This document shows, piece by piece, positions 1 through 8,110 of a DNA stretch of 17,361 nucleotides (the stretch's first letter is position 1; each line of letters begins with the position of its first letter). A program made the position numbers and the translations under genes. A model generated the notes under the pieces. The model did no database searches, had not been told where the DNA came from, and saw only the letters and a list, made by a program, of their open reading frames with translations. The DNA comes from JBDRED01 sp043820025 [NCBI: Elusimicrobiota bacterium] (lineage in GTDB: Bacteria > RUG730 > JBDRED01), in contig JBDRED010000048.1 in assembly GCA_043820025.1 (NCBI GenBank), positions 1 to 17,361 on the forward strand, written 5' to 3'.

Positions 1-85
1 CTTGCAAAGCATTGTAATTACAAAAAATCTAAAAAGTCTTACATGGACAAATTTTACATCAGCAATCACAGAAATTTTTATTCCT

Positions 86-135
86 AAAAATTAACATTTC
101 TACTTTGCTGAAAAATTAACATTTTCGCTTTGCCT
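86..135. repeat. two-copy 25-base tandem repeat
   Basis: Units 86-110 and 111-135 are adjacent. They share AAAAATTAACATTT at the start and CTTTGC near the end, about 20 of 25 positions identical. They have no spacer between them, so this is not a CRISPR array. The role is unknown; a small duplication or a pair of protein-binding sites are both possible. Confidence 0.6.
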
Positions 136-191
136 TGACATTTATTTTTTCGCATTGTTTTTTTCGCATTTTTTCGCGGGTAATTTAAGAC

Positions 192-229
192 GTAAAATAG
201 TTTATGTTTATGCAAATTGTCTATTTTAC
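192..229. repeat. AT-rich inverted repeat
   Basis: GTAAAATAG at 192-200 is the exact reverse complement of CTATTTTAC at 221-229, with a 20-base loop. It lies about 45 bases beyond the stop of the minus-strand sorting-domain gene. The stem has only two G/C pairs and no clear flanking T run, so it is a poor intrinsic terminator. It may be a weak 3'-end structure or chance. Confidence 0.4.
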
Positions 230-271
230 TGTGTTTATTTATAAAGGGCTAAAAAATACTTCGTCAAATAT

Positions 272-826
272 TTATCGAACAACAATTATCTTACCTGTTT
301 TTACGTCACCTGCTGATTTGATAAAATATAAATAAATACCGCTAAAAACAATCTCTCCAACATCATTTCTTATATCCCATGTTAATTCATCTGTAGATGG
401 GTCATTCTTATAAATACTGCGAACAAATTCGCCTGATACAGTAAATATCTTTATCTCAACATCCGCAGTTAACGCAGTAAATTTAATAAAAGTATGGCCT
501 TTAGAAGCTTTGAACGGATTTGGGTATACATGCGCATTTCTCAAATTATCAGCGGCTAAACGTCCGCTTTGACTTATGCTTGTTATTTGCGTAGGTTGAA
601 CATAGTAAATATCACTGGATAAAAACAAATTACCGACCATTTTACCCATACGCGGCACCAGGCTATATCCTCCTCCCTCTAATGTTTTGCTTCCGCCTTG
701 ATTAAACCTTCCATGGAATATTTTAAAAACACCGCCGCTTAAAGTTTCTGTAGCGCTCTGAGACCGGCAGACGAGACTTGATAAAATAATATTTATTATC
801 AGAAAAGATTTTATCAGCTTATTCAT
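272..826 (-). CDS. small secreted protein with type IX-like C-terminal sorting domain
   Basis: The 184-residue product begins with a Sec-type signal peptide (about residues 1-24, hydrophobic core LIINIILSSLV). Next is a Gly/Ser-rich region (about 29-80) and then a C-terminal beta-sandwich domain (about 99-184). That domain shows the hallmarks of FlgD-Ig/T9SS sorting domains: VYPNPF, an IKF strand, V-x-IKIFTVSGE-x-VR, a Trp, GE-x-V-x-SGIYLY and a terminal KTGKI-x-VVR. I chose ATG at 826 rather than the upstream ATG at 910, because the signal peptide starts there, an AAGGA motif lies 8 bases upstream, and the start overlaps the stop of the PorV-family gene by 8 bases (ATGAATAA). That arrangement suggests translational coupling. 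The protein is very short for a sorting-domain cargo, which is usually a large adhesin or enzyme. Its role may be as a small surface protein; function is otherwise unknown. Confidence 0.75.
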   Translation of the reverse strand: MNKLIKSFLIINIILSSLVCRSQSATETLSGGVFKIFHGRFNQGGSKTLEGGGYSLVPRMGKMVGNLFLSSDIYYVQPTQITSISQSGRLAADNLRNAHVYPNPFKASKGHTFIKFTALTADVEIKIFTVSGEFVRSIYKNDPSTDELTWDIRNDVGEIVFSGIYLYFIKSAGDVKTGKIIVVR

Positions 827-1784
827 AATTAAATTCCTTTTTCTTTTTGAGTTTAAAATTTTCCAAAGCCATTGATATTGTAACCATATGCGTATAATCA
901 AACTCTTCATAGTTACTTAAGGCGTAATCAATATTTATTTCATGTATGACCACTCCAAAGCCCGCTGAAATGCCGGTGCCAATATCTCTCTGCCTGTATC
1001 CAATCCTTATTACAAACGGATCATACACCTCAAGCTCTGTGCCAATACCAAACCTCATTCTATTCTCGTCCAGATCCAGCTGAGTGCTTACAAGAAAATC
1101 TCTGCCTCCCAGAATATCTTTCGTATATGAAACTCCAAATCTTAAAACCCTTTCCAAATTAGCTTCTGCTACATAAAACCTTATCTTTGAACTTACAAGA
1201 TTTTGAATTGCTAATCCAACATGCAGTCTGCCATCCAAGAAATGCGATAGTATTCCCAAGTCAATAGCATGCGCCCCGGCAGTACTATCATCAAGCTTTT
1301 GATTAAGATATTTATAACTAACTCCAAATGCTACAGGATAACCATTTATTGTAAAATCTCGCGCATAGGCAAACATTGCGGCTAAATCATGCGCATTAGT
1401 TTTACCTATAATCTTGTCATACTCGTCATATGCATCCATATCCGACAATGACAAATATGTAATACCAACGCCAAAAATTCCCCAGTCGTATGGCTTTGAA
1501 TTAACGCCCACAAATCCATGAGACAAATCCTCAAGCCACCTGTTATATGAGAATAAAACCTTGGGTCGTTCTGATTGGGTTAGTCCGGCGGGATTCCAAT
1601 AAAGAGCGCTTGGGTCATCTGATATTGACACAAATGTCTCCCCCAAACCTATTGCTCTTGCGCCGCTTCCTATCTTTAAAAAATTGCCTGCATTTGTGCC
1701 AACTCCTGATTCGGCAAATGCAATACATATTGATATTATTAAAACTACACAGAACAGGCTTAATGTAGTTTTATCTATACGCAT
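819..1784 (-). CDS. PorV/PorQ-family outer-membrane protein (UPF0164-like)
   Basis: This 321-residue protein has a clear signal peptide (residues 1-24, cleavage likely after IAFA). It is followed by the family signature at about 33-68: NFLKIGSGARAIGLGE, then ETFVSISDDPSALYWNPAGL. The remainder is alternating aromatic and hydrophobic strands typical of an outer-membrane beta barrel of the FadL/PorV type, and the length is normal for PorV-family proteins. In Bacteroidota, PorV is the shuttle that carries type IX secretion cargo from the translocon to the attachment complex. Here the very next gene encodes a protein with a T9SS-like sorting domain, supporting a related role by context. The start ATG has a strong ribosome-binding site (AGGAGG, 5 bases upstream). 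A role in a full T9SS cannot be shown from this window, and many distant phyla carry this family without a known system. Confidence 0.8.
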   Translation of the reverse strand: MRIDKTTLSLFCVVLIISICIAFAESGVGTNAGNFLKIGSGARAIGLGETFVSISDDPSALYWNPAGLTQSERPKVLFSYNRWLEDLSHGFVGVNSKPYDWGIFGVGITYLSLSDMDAYDEYDKIIGKTNAHDLAAMFAYARDFTINGYPVAFGVSYKYLNQKLDDSTAGAHAIDLGILSHFLDGRLHVGLAIQNLVSSKIRFYVAEANLERVLRFGVSYTKDILGGRDFLVSTQLDLDENRMRFGIGTELEVYDPFVIRIGYRQRDIGTGISAGFGVVIHEINIDYALSNYEEFDYTHMVTISMALENFKLKKKKEFNYE

Positions 1785-1837
1785 GGCCCCCTCCTAAAAA
1801 ATTGCATTGATCCATTTCCACAATATAAATAAAGCAT

Positions 1838-1855
1838 ATTATAATACATAGTCAA
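1838..1855 (-). promoter_or_regulatory. possible promoter elements upstream of the PorV-family gene
   Basis: On the minus strand, a perfect TATAAT (1843 to 1838) lies about 54 bases before the start codon. A TTGACT (1855 to 1850) is only 6 bases upstream of it, so the two cannot form one normal promoter. Either TATAAT is a -10 with a weak -35, or TTGACT pairs with the T-rich stretch further downstream. The 214-base gap after lpxK makes an independent promoter here plausible. Nothing else is evident in the gap, and no convincing lpxK terminator is seen. Confidence 0.25.
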
Positions 1856-1998
1856 TGAAAATAAGGCTAATTTCAACGAATTTTCACACAATATTCACGT
1901 TTTATTCATTTGCAAGTCAGTAGTTCTTAATCCCGCAGCTTCTATGCAGAAAAAGCATTAGATTTTATCGTTACAACTTTTTTGAGATATTAAGTAAA

Positions 1999-3063
1999 TT
2001 ATGAATTGTAATTTGCAGTAATATATTCTAAAGCCTCCGGCATCAGCGTGTCCATTTGCAGGATATAAAGAGGCGTATCTTGCAGTAATTTCTGAAAAGA
2101 TATTAACTTAACCGCGTCTTTTTCAGTAGTTAATCTGATTGTATCTTTTTTAAAATTATTAATCTTATTTACATCTTTTTCAGTATATGAATGATGGTCA
2201 GGAAAAACGATGTTTTCTATGATATTCGCGCCTAAAGCAGAGACTGTTTTTTCAAATGAATAAGGATTAGCAAGCGCTGAAATAAGAACTGTGTTTTTTT
2301 TAGTTAAAAATGTTAGAGGTAAAACTTCGCTAAAATCATTAAAACTCTTTAAACAGGTTGGCGCATATTCGGATGTAAATACATGCCCGGAGAATAAACT
2401 CTTTAAACGATTCAATATATCGTCTAATCGTCCTTGATTTATCATATTTGATTTTGTAACGATAATAATGTCAGCGTATTTTAATGACGAAACAGGCTCT
2501 CTCAAAATACCTCTAGGCAGGCAATATTCATTCCCAAATGGATTCAATGCGTCGATAAGTATAATATTTAAATCTTTTTTTATTTTTAAGTACTGAAAGC
2601 CGTCATCCAATATAAACAACTCTGCGTTCGAAATTTCCTGAGCAATATGCGCCCTATTTTTTGAAACGCCAAGTATTATTCCCGGTATTCTTTGTTTAAT
2701 GAGATATGGTTCATCCCCAACAGCATCCGTCTCCGGTATATCATCCTGATCTACAATAATAGGCATAGATGTCTTTCGTTTATATCCGCGAGTTAACACT
2801 GCTGTTAATTTTCTTGTAGAGAAGGCTTCCGCTATCTTTATCACAACAGGAGTTTTACCTGTCCCTCCGGTAGTTAAATTTCCCACGCTAATGACAGGTT
2901 GTTTAATAGTAATTAGAGATGCTTTTAAATTGAATTTTCTGCGCAATACAATAACAGCGCAATATATCGTTGACAAAATATATAGAAATAAATTTAGAGG
3001 ATTAAGCTTGGAATGTTTATTAATTAAATTGAAATACATTTCATGAAGAGTATTTTGTCGCAT
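1999..3063 (-). CDS. lpxK: tetraacyldisaccharide 4'-kinase
   Basis: LpxK transfers phosphate from ATP to the 4' position of lipid A disaccharide 1-phosphate to form lipid IVA, at the inner face of the cytoplasmic membrane. The 354-residue product is close to the usual family length. It has an N-terminal hydrophobic helix (about 24-40) for membrane attachment and the Walker A loop VGNLTTGGTGKTP (about 60-72). It also has the family signatures TRGYKRK (91-97), VGDEP (115-119) and LDDGFQY (152-158), with the acidic DD expected for magnesium binding and catalysis. The frame overlaps the upstream GT39-PAP2 gene by 23 bases. I kept ATG at 3063, which has a weak AGGG three bases upstream. ATG at 3039 (residue 9), just after the upstream stop, is a possible alternative start. 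It is the last gene of a three-gene overlapping cluster and marks the host as a lipid A producer. Confidence 0.95.
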   Translation of the reverse strand: MRQNTLHEMYFNLINKHSKLNPLNLFLYILSTIYCAVIVLRRKFNLKASLITIKQPVISVGNLTTGGTGKTPVVIKIAEAFSTRKLTAVLTRGYKRKTSMPIIVDQDDIPETDAVGDEPYLIKQRIPGIILGVSKNRAHIAQEISNAELFILDDGFQYLKIKKDLNIILIDALNPFGNEYCLPRGILREPVSSLKYADIIIVTKSNMINQGRLDDILNRLKSLFSGHVFTSEYAPTCLKSFNDFSEVLPLTFLTKKNTVLISALANPYSFEKTVSALGANIIENIVFPDHHSYTEKDVNKINNFKKDTIRLTTEKDAVKLISFQKLLQDTPLYILQMDTLMPEALEYITANYNS

Positions 3064-5170
3064 AAACCCTATCCCATAGTTTCATAATTAATACTGCGCA
3101 AATATATCCGACAAAAGCGCCACCAATAATATCGCTGAAAAAATGCGCTCCGATATACACTCTCGAAAAAGCGATTGAAACGCCTATTGTGTATATCAAT
3201 ATTTGTTTTTTCTTTATGACCTTAGCCAGAAAATACGCCGCAGCAAATCCTGTCTGAGCATGGCCTGAAGGAAAAGACCTGGAAAACAATTTTCTGAACA
3301 TCGTATTAATTACTATCTTTTGCTGTTCAACAAGAACAGCCATATCGCCCAAAGGCCTTGGCCTGTCAAATACGCCCTTTAAAATCTGCACTACAATACC
3401 GCCGGCAGTTATTACAACGCCAAATAAAATTATGTTTTTTACGGCATTTCTTTTATCATGGTAATACAACAGCAGCCCTCCTGCAAGGAATGCCGCCCAG
3501 CCATAGCCTAATATTGAACAAAATCCAAAATAAATAGAAAAGATTTTATTGTTTAACTTATTATTAAAAAATAGAAAAATATTTCTATCAAAATCTTTTA
3601 ATTCTTCCCACAATTCCTTCTTTGGAAGAATTCCGCCATCAATTAAAGACGGATCCAGTTTTGACGTATCAAAATCATCAGCCAGATAAAATTTAAATGT
3701 TCTAACCTGTTTGCCTTTACGCGCTATATATAAATCATCCAATTCTTTCCAGATTATCGGCGAATACATTTCATTTGGATTATCTCTAAATCTATTATCA
3801 GTTACAAATAGCGCCCTGCCTTTATATGAAAACCCTCTCTGCCAGAAATCATACTGGTCAATCTTGTTGTTTAGGCAATATATCATTGGATGGCCGGGCA
3901 CATAAAAACCCATCTGACTCGCCAGGTAATGCCTGTGTGTTACGATAATAGGCAGGCTGTTTTCATCATTTCTATAAGCCTTGCGTAATGAGTCAATTTC
4001 ATTGCCGGCATCCTTCCATCCGAAAAGTTCATCTGTTACATCATACGCTTCTTCCGGCACAGGAATAACCTTAAACAGCGCATGAATCGGAATCAGCAAT
4101 GTTAAAATTAACCCGGATCCTAAAACAATATTGCGCATAGCCGCAGCGCGCTTTTTCCCTGAGGATTTTAACCTGTCATAATACTTGCACATAAAATCAG
4201 CGACTAATATAACAGCGCTCATATAGCCTAGCGCAGGCCAATGCGGAAGTATCTCATTAAAACTCGCGATGACATTAAAAAAAACTAATGTTGGCGCTGA
4301 CATCCAAAAAAGAAATGAATAACGCGCATCTTTCAACTTAAGCCATACATATAAACCTTTCCCCACTGAATACCAAAATATAAAAAAGAGAATTGGAGAA
4401 ATATATCCTGCTTGAGCTCCTAAACATTTTCCAAGAAGATTAAATGAAAAATTTATTTTTGACTTGCCAAATCCATGAGCAAGCTGAAAACCAAATGACG
4501 CCCAATTATTCTCTATGTTCCAAACAATCACGGGAATAAATATTATAAATCCTATTAATATTGAAATATAAAATTCTTTTTTTTTGAGCCAAAATCTATA
4601 TTCTTTTGTGAATAACAAAAACAAGAAAACGCTTCCGGGAAGCAGAACGGCGTTGTATTTGCTCAGCAAACCTAAACCAAACAAAATTCCTGTAATATAC
4701 CACAAATACGCTTTTTGCTTTGTGATTATCTTATAAAATAAATATAAATATAGAATCCAAAACAAACTGAGAGGGACATCCGGGACTGCCAGCACACTGC
4801 CAAGAAATGAAAAAACCGGAGTAACATTAAATATTATTATTGACCAAAAACCGACCCTAACCCCAAACATATCCTTTGCTAATAAAAATAAGAAATATGA
4901 TGATATTGATGAAAATAAAACTGCTCCGAAACGAACAAAAAATTCATTTCTGCCAAAAATACAAAACGCTTTAATCATGCAGGCAATAAACGGCGGATGA
5001 TCAAAGTACGAGAGCGACAGATAATGAGCATACTGCCAGTAATGCGCCTCATCATCTCCAAGGCCCAAAAAACCAATTACTAATAACCTTAGAACAAAAG
5101 CAATAGCAATTATCCAATATGTCCGCGCATAATAATTATAATTTATTGTATTCCGAGTCTCAGTTTCCAT
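3041..5170 (-). CDS. GT39 (ArnT/PMT-like) transferase fused to a PAP2 phosphatase domain
   Basis: The 709-residue polytopic membrane protein has two parts. Residues 1 to about 370 form a GT-C transferase with a first periplasmic loop carrying LGDDEAHYW (37-45, acidic catalytic site) and YFDHPP (55-60), plus VPDVP (129-133), which matches the second conserved Asp of the family. A soluble periplasmic segment follows (about 375-500). Residues about 540-705 form a complete PAP2 acid phosphatase domain: K598-x6-RP (605-606), PSGH (634-637) and SR-x5-H-x3-D (669-680), with several membrane helices. The first half should move a sugar from a polyprenyl phosphate to lipid A or another envelope acceptor. 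The second half should remove a phosphate from a lipid phosphate or pyrophosphate. It overlaps the DPM1-like gene by 28 bases and lpxK by 23, so the three are probably co-expressed. Start 5170 is the only in-frame ATG near the helix, with GGAGG about 14 bases upstream, which is a long spacing. Confidence 0.85.
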   Translation of the reverse strand: METETRNTINYNYYARTYWIIAIAFVLRLLVIGFLGLGDDEAHYWQYAHYLSLSYFDHPPFIACMIKAFCIFGRNEFFVRFGAVLFSSISSYFLFLLAKDMFGVRVGFWSIIIFNVTPVFSFLGSVLAVPDVPLSLFWILYLYLFYKIITKQKAYLWYITGILFGLGLLSKYNAVLLPGSVFLFLLFTKEYRFWLKKKEFYISILIGFIIFIPVIVWNIENNWASFGFQLAHGFGKSKINFSFNLLGKCLGAQAGYISPILFFIFWYSVGKGLYVWLKLKDARYSFLFWMSAPTLVFFNVIASFNEILPHWPALGYMSAVILVADFMCKYYDRLKSSGKKRAAAMRNIVLGSGLILTLLIPIHALFKVIPVPEEAYDVTDELFGWKDAGNEIDSLRKAYRNDENSLPIIVTHRHYLASQMGFYVPGHPMIYCLNNKIDQYDFWQRGFSYKGRALFVTDNRFRDNPNEMYSPIIWKELDDLYIARKGKQVRTFKFYLADDFDTSKLDPSLIDGGILPKKELWEELKDFDRNIFLFFNNKLNNKIFSIYFGFCSILGYGWAAFLAGGLLLYYHDKRNAVKNIILFGVVITAGGIVVQILKGVFDRPRPLGDMAVLVEQQKIVINTMFRKLFSRSFPSGHAQTGFAAAYFLAKVIKKKQILIYTIGVSIAFSRVYIGAHFFSDIIGGAFVGYICAVLIMKLWDRVYATKYSS

Positions 5171-5844
5171 ACATTAAATAAATACCTCCATAAAATTGAA
5201 GCGTTTAGTTTCGACTGACCGGCCCTTCTTTCCTCGAACTGAATTGGAACCTCAATAACTTTCATCTTATATTTGTAACAGTAATACAAAATTTCTGTGA
5301 CAATGAATGGATCTTTTGCCCTTAGCTTTGGAAGTATCTCTTTGACAGCTCTATTAGTAAACAGTCTAAATCCGCTTGTAGGATCATTTGCTTTTATTCC
5401 AAGAACAATCCGCAAATAAAACCCGGCGCAAGCGCTGATTATCTTTCTAATTAATGATCTTTCTTCATCTTTACCGCTAGAAACATATCTAGACCCAATT
5501 ACTACATCAGCAGATAGTGACTTTACAGCTTTAACAAAATCATAAACATATTTTGGATTATGAGAAAAATCAGCGTCCATTTCAACAATATATTCAGGGT
5601 TATACTCCAAAGCTTTTTTAAATCCTGCTGCCCCGGCATAACCTCTGCCTCTATTCTCAGTCCTTAATAAACACCGGACCCTTTTATCCCGTTTGCTCAG
5701 CTCCTTAACAATATTTGCAGTACCGTCGGGAGAATTATCATCAACAACAAGAATATTTAAATCTAAATCAAGCGCAAGCAGTTCATCGCATAATGTTAAA
5801 ATTGTATCTTTCTCATTATAAGTTGGTATCATAACAACTATCAT
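5143..5844 (-). CDS. GT2 polyprenyl-phosphate mannose/sugar synthase (DPM1-like)
   Basis: This 233-residue cytosolic-face enzyme matches the dolichol-phosphate mannose synthase family. It has an N-terminal PTYNE motif (7-11), VVDDNSPDGT (33-42) for nucleotide sugar binding, MDADFSH (89-95) containing the metal-binding DAD, DPTSGFR (154-160) and ERRAGQSKL (205-213). These match the short soluble bacterial/archaeal form without C-terminal membrane helices. The reaction is transfer of a hexose (mannose or glucose) from a nucleotide sugar to polyprenyl phosphate, making the donor for GT39 enzymes. The next gene, overlapping by 28 bases, is such a GT39 enzyme. The start has AGGAG with 8-base spacing and a likely promoter at 5876-5904. 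The exact sugar cannot be read from sequence. Confidence 0.88.
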   Translation of the reverse strand: MIVVMIPTYNEKDTILTLCDELLALDLDLNILVVDDNSPDGTANIVKELSKRDKRVRCLLRTENRGRGYAGAAGFKKALEYNPEYIVEMDADFSHNPKYVYDFVKAVKSLSADVVIGSRYVSSGKDEERSLIRKIISACAGFYLRIVLGIKANDPTSGFRLFTNRAVKEILPKLRAKDPFIVTEILYYCYKYKMKVIEVPIQFEERRAGQSKLNASILWRYLFNVWKLRLGIQ

Positions 5845-5875
5845 TTAGTTCTCTCCTGATTTTTAAATGCTTTTG

Positions 5876-5904
5876 ATTATACAAACTTTAAGATTATATG
5901 ACTA
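5876..5904 (-). promoter_or_regulatory. sigma70-like promoter for the DPM1-like/GT39-PAP2/lpxK cluster
   Basis: On the minus strand a perfect TATAAT (5881 to 5876) is preceded by TAGTCA (5904 to 5899, four of six to consensus) at exactly 17 bases. A start of transcription near 5869 would give a leader of about 25 bases that includes the AGGAG ribosome-binding site. It lies in the 80-base gap after the 687-residue GT39 gene, so the downstream trio could be expressed independently. Confidence 0.5.
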
Positions 5905-5924
5905 GAATTTTATGGGACACCACA

Positions 5925-7988
5925 CTAGATTTTAACTTTTTCAACTAATTCGGCGCCTGATTCGTTACTAATAATCAATCTATCTCCGGAATAATGCCAT
6001 CCAAAATCAATTTCATATTCGCCTCGTTTTTGAAATGAAGGTATTTTTATATAAATTTTTTCGCTAATAATTTCCCCCGGAATCCAATTAGATGTGTTCT
6101 TTAAAAAAATATCATGGTCAAATTGAAATTTGAATTGTTTTCTGTATTTAATATTGCGCAAAATGCCTCCGGCTTTATTAACAATTTTAATATCACTTTT
6201 TTTATAATCAGGAACCGGATAATTTAAGTGTCCATAAAATAAATAATCTTTTTCAATTTTTTTTAAACATTTCCAATGTAAAGTAAGCCATATATTACCG
6301 TCAGGCTTACTGTTTGTAGTATCCAAATTATAACCTAAATACAAAATATTATCGCCAAATATTATATTTTTCTTGATCCTATTTTCATATTCGCTTTTAT
6401 TTTCATTATTGCTGAACACGCATTCACCTTGATTAAGTTTGAAAGCATCGGCTAATCGCACCCCTAAAAGTTTACAACTATAAACCGGAGATTCCGTTTT
6501 ATTGAATCTCCAGTTTAATACAGCAAAAGCTCCTTCTCTGTTCCCTTGAACCAAAAAGCTATCATCGTTTGAAACTGCGGGAACATTATTATCGATTAAT
6601 GTAATATTACTATTCAAATGCCCTATATCTCTATAAAAATCATCCTGATAAACTGACAACTCACAACGATAACACGATTTAACATAAACATTACATTTTT
6701 TGTTAAGCGAATTTAGATATTTCATTACCGCTAACGATCCCTCGCCATTATAGCTGGTTTCCATGCCAATAGAAGTCGCGCCTTTTAATCCGCCTGCTAA
6801 TAAGTTATAATATGAAAGCCCATAAGGATAATATTTAATTATCACAGCAATATTAAACAAACTAAAAATAATCAGCGCAGGGAAAAACCTAATTAACTTA
6901 TATTTTTTAGAAAAATAAGAAATTGTATTTGTAAATCCATACCCGCTGATAATTGCTATAAACACAAAGACCGGCATAAATAATCGGACACCGTCATATT
7001 TAGGAGATTTCGTAAACGCATTAAGAGCGAAGAATCCAAATAAAGATATAGAGACTAAACTAAAATATATATTCTTTTTTTTATTTTTTATATGAAAGAA
7101 TATTCCTGCGAAAAAAAACAGCAGAATATTTACAGGGATTGTAATGAAAGCCATTACAAAAGGATATGTCCATGTATTTGACTCAGTTTCCCTGCCAAAA
7201 TACAGTGAAGTAAGTCCATAATGACCTAAATGAAATTTGAAATAATCAATAAGAGAATTTACCGGTGAATACCACCACTTTGGGCATAACACAAAAAAAA
7301 CTAAAGAGCCCAAAAACACATATGCTATCCACCATTTGAGCAATTTGTAATCCTTAATATAAATTATCCATGCAAACAATATTACCGGAATAACCGCAGC
7401 ATTCAATTTTGTTGCAAATGCTACTCCGCATAAAAATCCTGATAATAAAATAAAATATTTACTTTTCTTTATTAATGGGAAAGTCATAATTGCGAAAAAT
7501 GATGTAATCATTATCGGGCCGTCTAAATCTGCAAGATGCGCATTTATGAATACTCTGGGCATTAAAATCAAAAATAAACAGCCCGCTATAGCTGTATACA
7601 AATCAAAATATCGATAAATAATAAACAATATAAACCATGAAAATAATGCGTATAAAATCGCTATTCCAAGACGAGCTGCTGTAGCATTTCCTATATATTT
7701 ATGAAATATTATCCAAGAAACGCCAATAACTACTTTAGCAAATGGCGGATGTTCTTTATTGACAGTCCAATATTTATTAATATTATCTTTGGACAAAACC
7801 GATAAATCGAGTTTAATTAATTTATCACACCATTCAGCGTAACTTATTCCAGCCCTTATATATGCCGGTTCATCTGTTGTAATTCCTATACCCCTTATAG
7901 TGAATACAATGGAAATAAAAATTAGAATTGGCAGTAAAATAAATACCAGTTTTTTGATATGTTTATTTGTTTCAATCCCAAAAGCCAT
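5925..7988 (-). CDS. GT39-type membrane glycosyltransferase with beta-rich C-terminal domain
   Basis: The 687-residue protein has about ten to twelve membrane helices (about 13-385). It carries GT39/PMT-type loop motifs: TTDEPAY (37-43), NKEHPPFAK (77-85) and ADLDGP (153-158). A conserved-looking periplasmic element follows the last helix: YPYGLSYYN, GGLKGA and GMETSYNGEG (about 386-416). The last 150 residues (about 540-687) are beta-rich, with WLTLHW, then WIPGEI and a GEYEIDFGWH strand. That pattern is like the beta-sandwich at the C terminus of many large membrane glycosyltransferases of this type. It should use a polyprenyl-phosphate sugar and act on the periplasmic side; acceptor unknown. 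The ATG at 7988 has a G-rich ribosome-binding site (GAGGGGGGG) immediately upstream. It is the first gene of the leftward block and diverges from the plus-strand orphan gene. Several Cys residues (about 431-441) lie in the periplasmic part. Confidence 0.8.
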   Translation of the reverse strand: MAFGIETNKHIKKLVFILLPILIFISIVFTIRGIGITTDEPAYIRAGISYAEWCDKLIKLDLSVLSKDNINKYWTVNKEHPPFAKVVIGVSWIIFHKYIGNATAARLGIAILYALFSWFILFIIYRYFDLYTAIAGCLFLILMPRVFINAHLADLDGPIMITSFFAIMTFPLIKKSKYFILLSGFLCGVAFATKLNAAVIPVILFAWIIYIKDYKLLKWWIAYVFLGSLVFFVLCPKWWYSPVNSLIDYFKFHLGHYGLTSLYFGRETESNTWTYPFVMAFITIPVNILLFFFAGIFFHIKNKKKNIYFSLVSISLFGFFALNAFTKSPKYDGVRLFMPVFVFIAIISGYGFTNTISYFSKKYKLIRFFPALIIFSLFNIAVIIKYYPYGLSYYNLLAGGLKGATSIGMETSYNGEGSLAVMKYLNSLNKKCNVYVKSCYRCELSVYQDDFYRDIGHLNSNITLIDNNVPAVSNDDSFLVQGNREGAFAVLNWRFNKTESPVYSCKLLGVRLADAFKLNQGECVFSNNENKSEYENRIKKNIIFGDNILYLGYNLDTTNSKPDGNIWLTLHWKCLKKIEKDYLFYGHLNYPVPDYKKSDIKIVNKAGGILRNIKYRKQFKFQFDHDIFLKNTSNWIPGEIISEKIYIKIPSFQKRGEYEIDFGWHYSGDRLIISNESGAELVEKVKI

Positions 7989-8009
7989 CTCCCCCCCTCT
8001 TATTTTTTA

Positions 8010-8038
8010 AATTTACATAATTGACAGACAAACTGCAA
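8010..8038 (-). promoter_or_regulatory. possible promoter for the 687-residue GT39 gene
   Basis: On the minus strand TTGCAG (8038 to 8033) and TAAATT (8015 to 8010) are 17 bases apart, each about four of six to consensus. They would give a very short leader. The elements overlap those of the plus-strand promoter proposed at 8021-8049, so the two directions could compete. This is a weak match in AT-rich DNA. Confidence 0.25.
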
Positions 8039-8049
8039 CTTTATTTATT
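8021..8049 (+). promoter_or_regulatory. possible sigma70-like promoter for the plus-strand orphan gene
   Basis: A perfect TTGACA (8021-8026) is followed after 17 bases by TTTATT (8044-8049, four of six to TATAAT). Transcription would begin near 8056, leaving about 68 bases before the strong ribosome-binding site at 8112-8117. The AT-rich background makes the -10 less certain than the -35. Confidence 0.4.
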
Positions 8050-8110
8050 TTATTTTTAATAAAAAAAACTATGCGTTATCCCGTTTTTTTTAGTAAACTA
8101 AATCACTTTT

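Larger units (their letters stand above)
1..271. other. gene-free T-rich region at window edge
   Basis: No open reading frame worth calling is visible on either strand. The stretch follows the stop of the minus-strand sorting-domain gene. On the plus strand it is rich in T runs (for example 145-150, 158-164 and 171-174), each followed by CGCATT or CGCGGG. It also contains a 12-base perfect palindrome (TTGTAATTACAA, 12-23), a 25-base tandem repeat (86-135) and a 9-base inverted repeat (192-229). If the next gene beyond base 1 is on the minus strand, this would be its upstream region; otherwise it is simply a spacer. I see no GC-rich hairpin followed by a T run that would be a convincing terminator for the minus-strand gene. 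Confidence 0.6.

Noticed and set aside
86-135. CRISPR-like repeat
   Set aside because: Only two directly adjacent units with no spacer and about 80 percent identity; no cas genes nearby.
827-910. Upstream ATG (910) as the start of the sorting-domain gene
   Set aside because: It would lengthen the overlap with the PorV-family gene to 92 bases and put 28 extra charged residues before the signal peptide. The ATG at 826 has a good ribosome-binding site and a coupled 8-base overlap.
1547-1768. 73-residue plus-strand frame
   Set aside because: It lies wholly within the PorV-family gene on the other strand and shows no family motif or ribosome-binding site, so it is a shadow frame.
1902-1990. lpxK terminator
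   Set aside because: Only weak, bulged pairings were found in the gap; no GC-rich stem followed by a T run on the minus strand.
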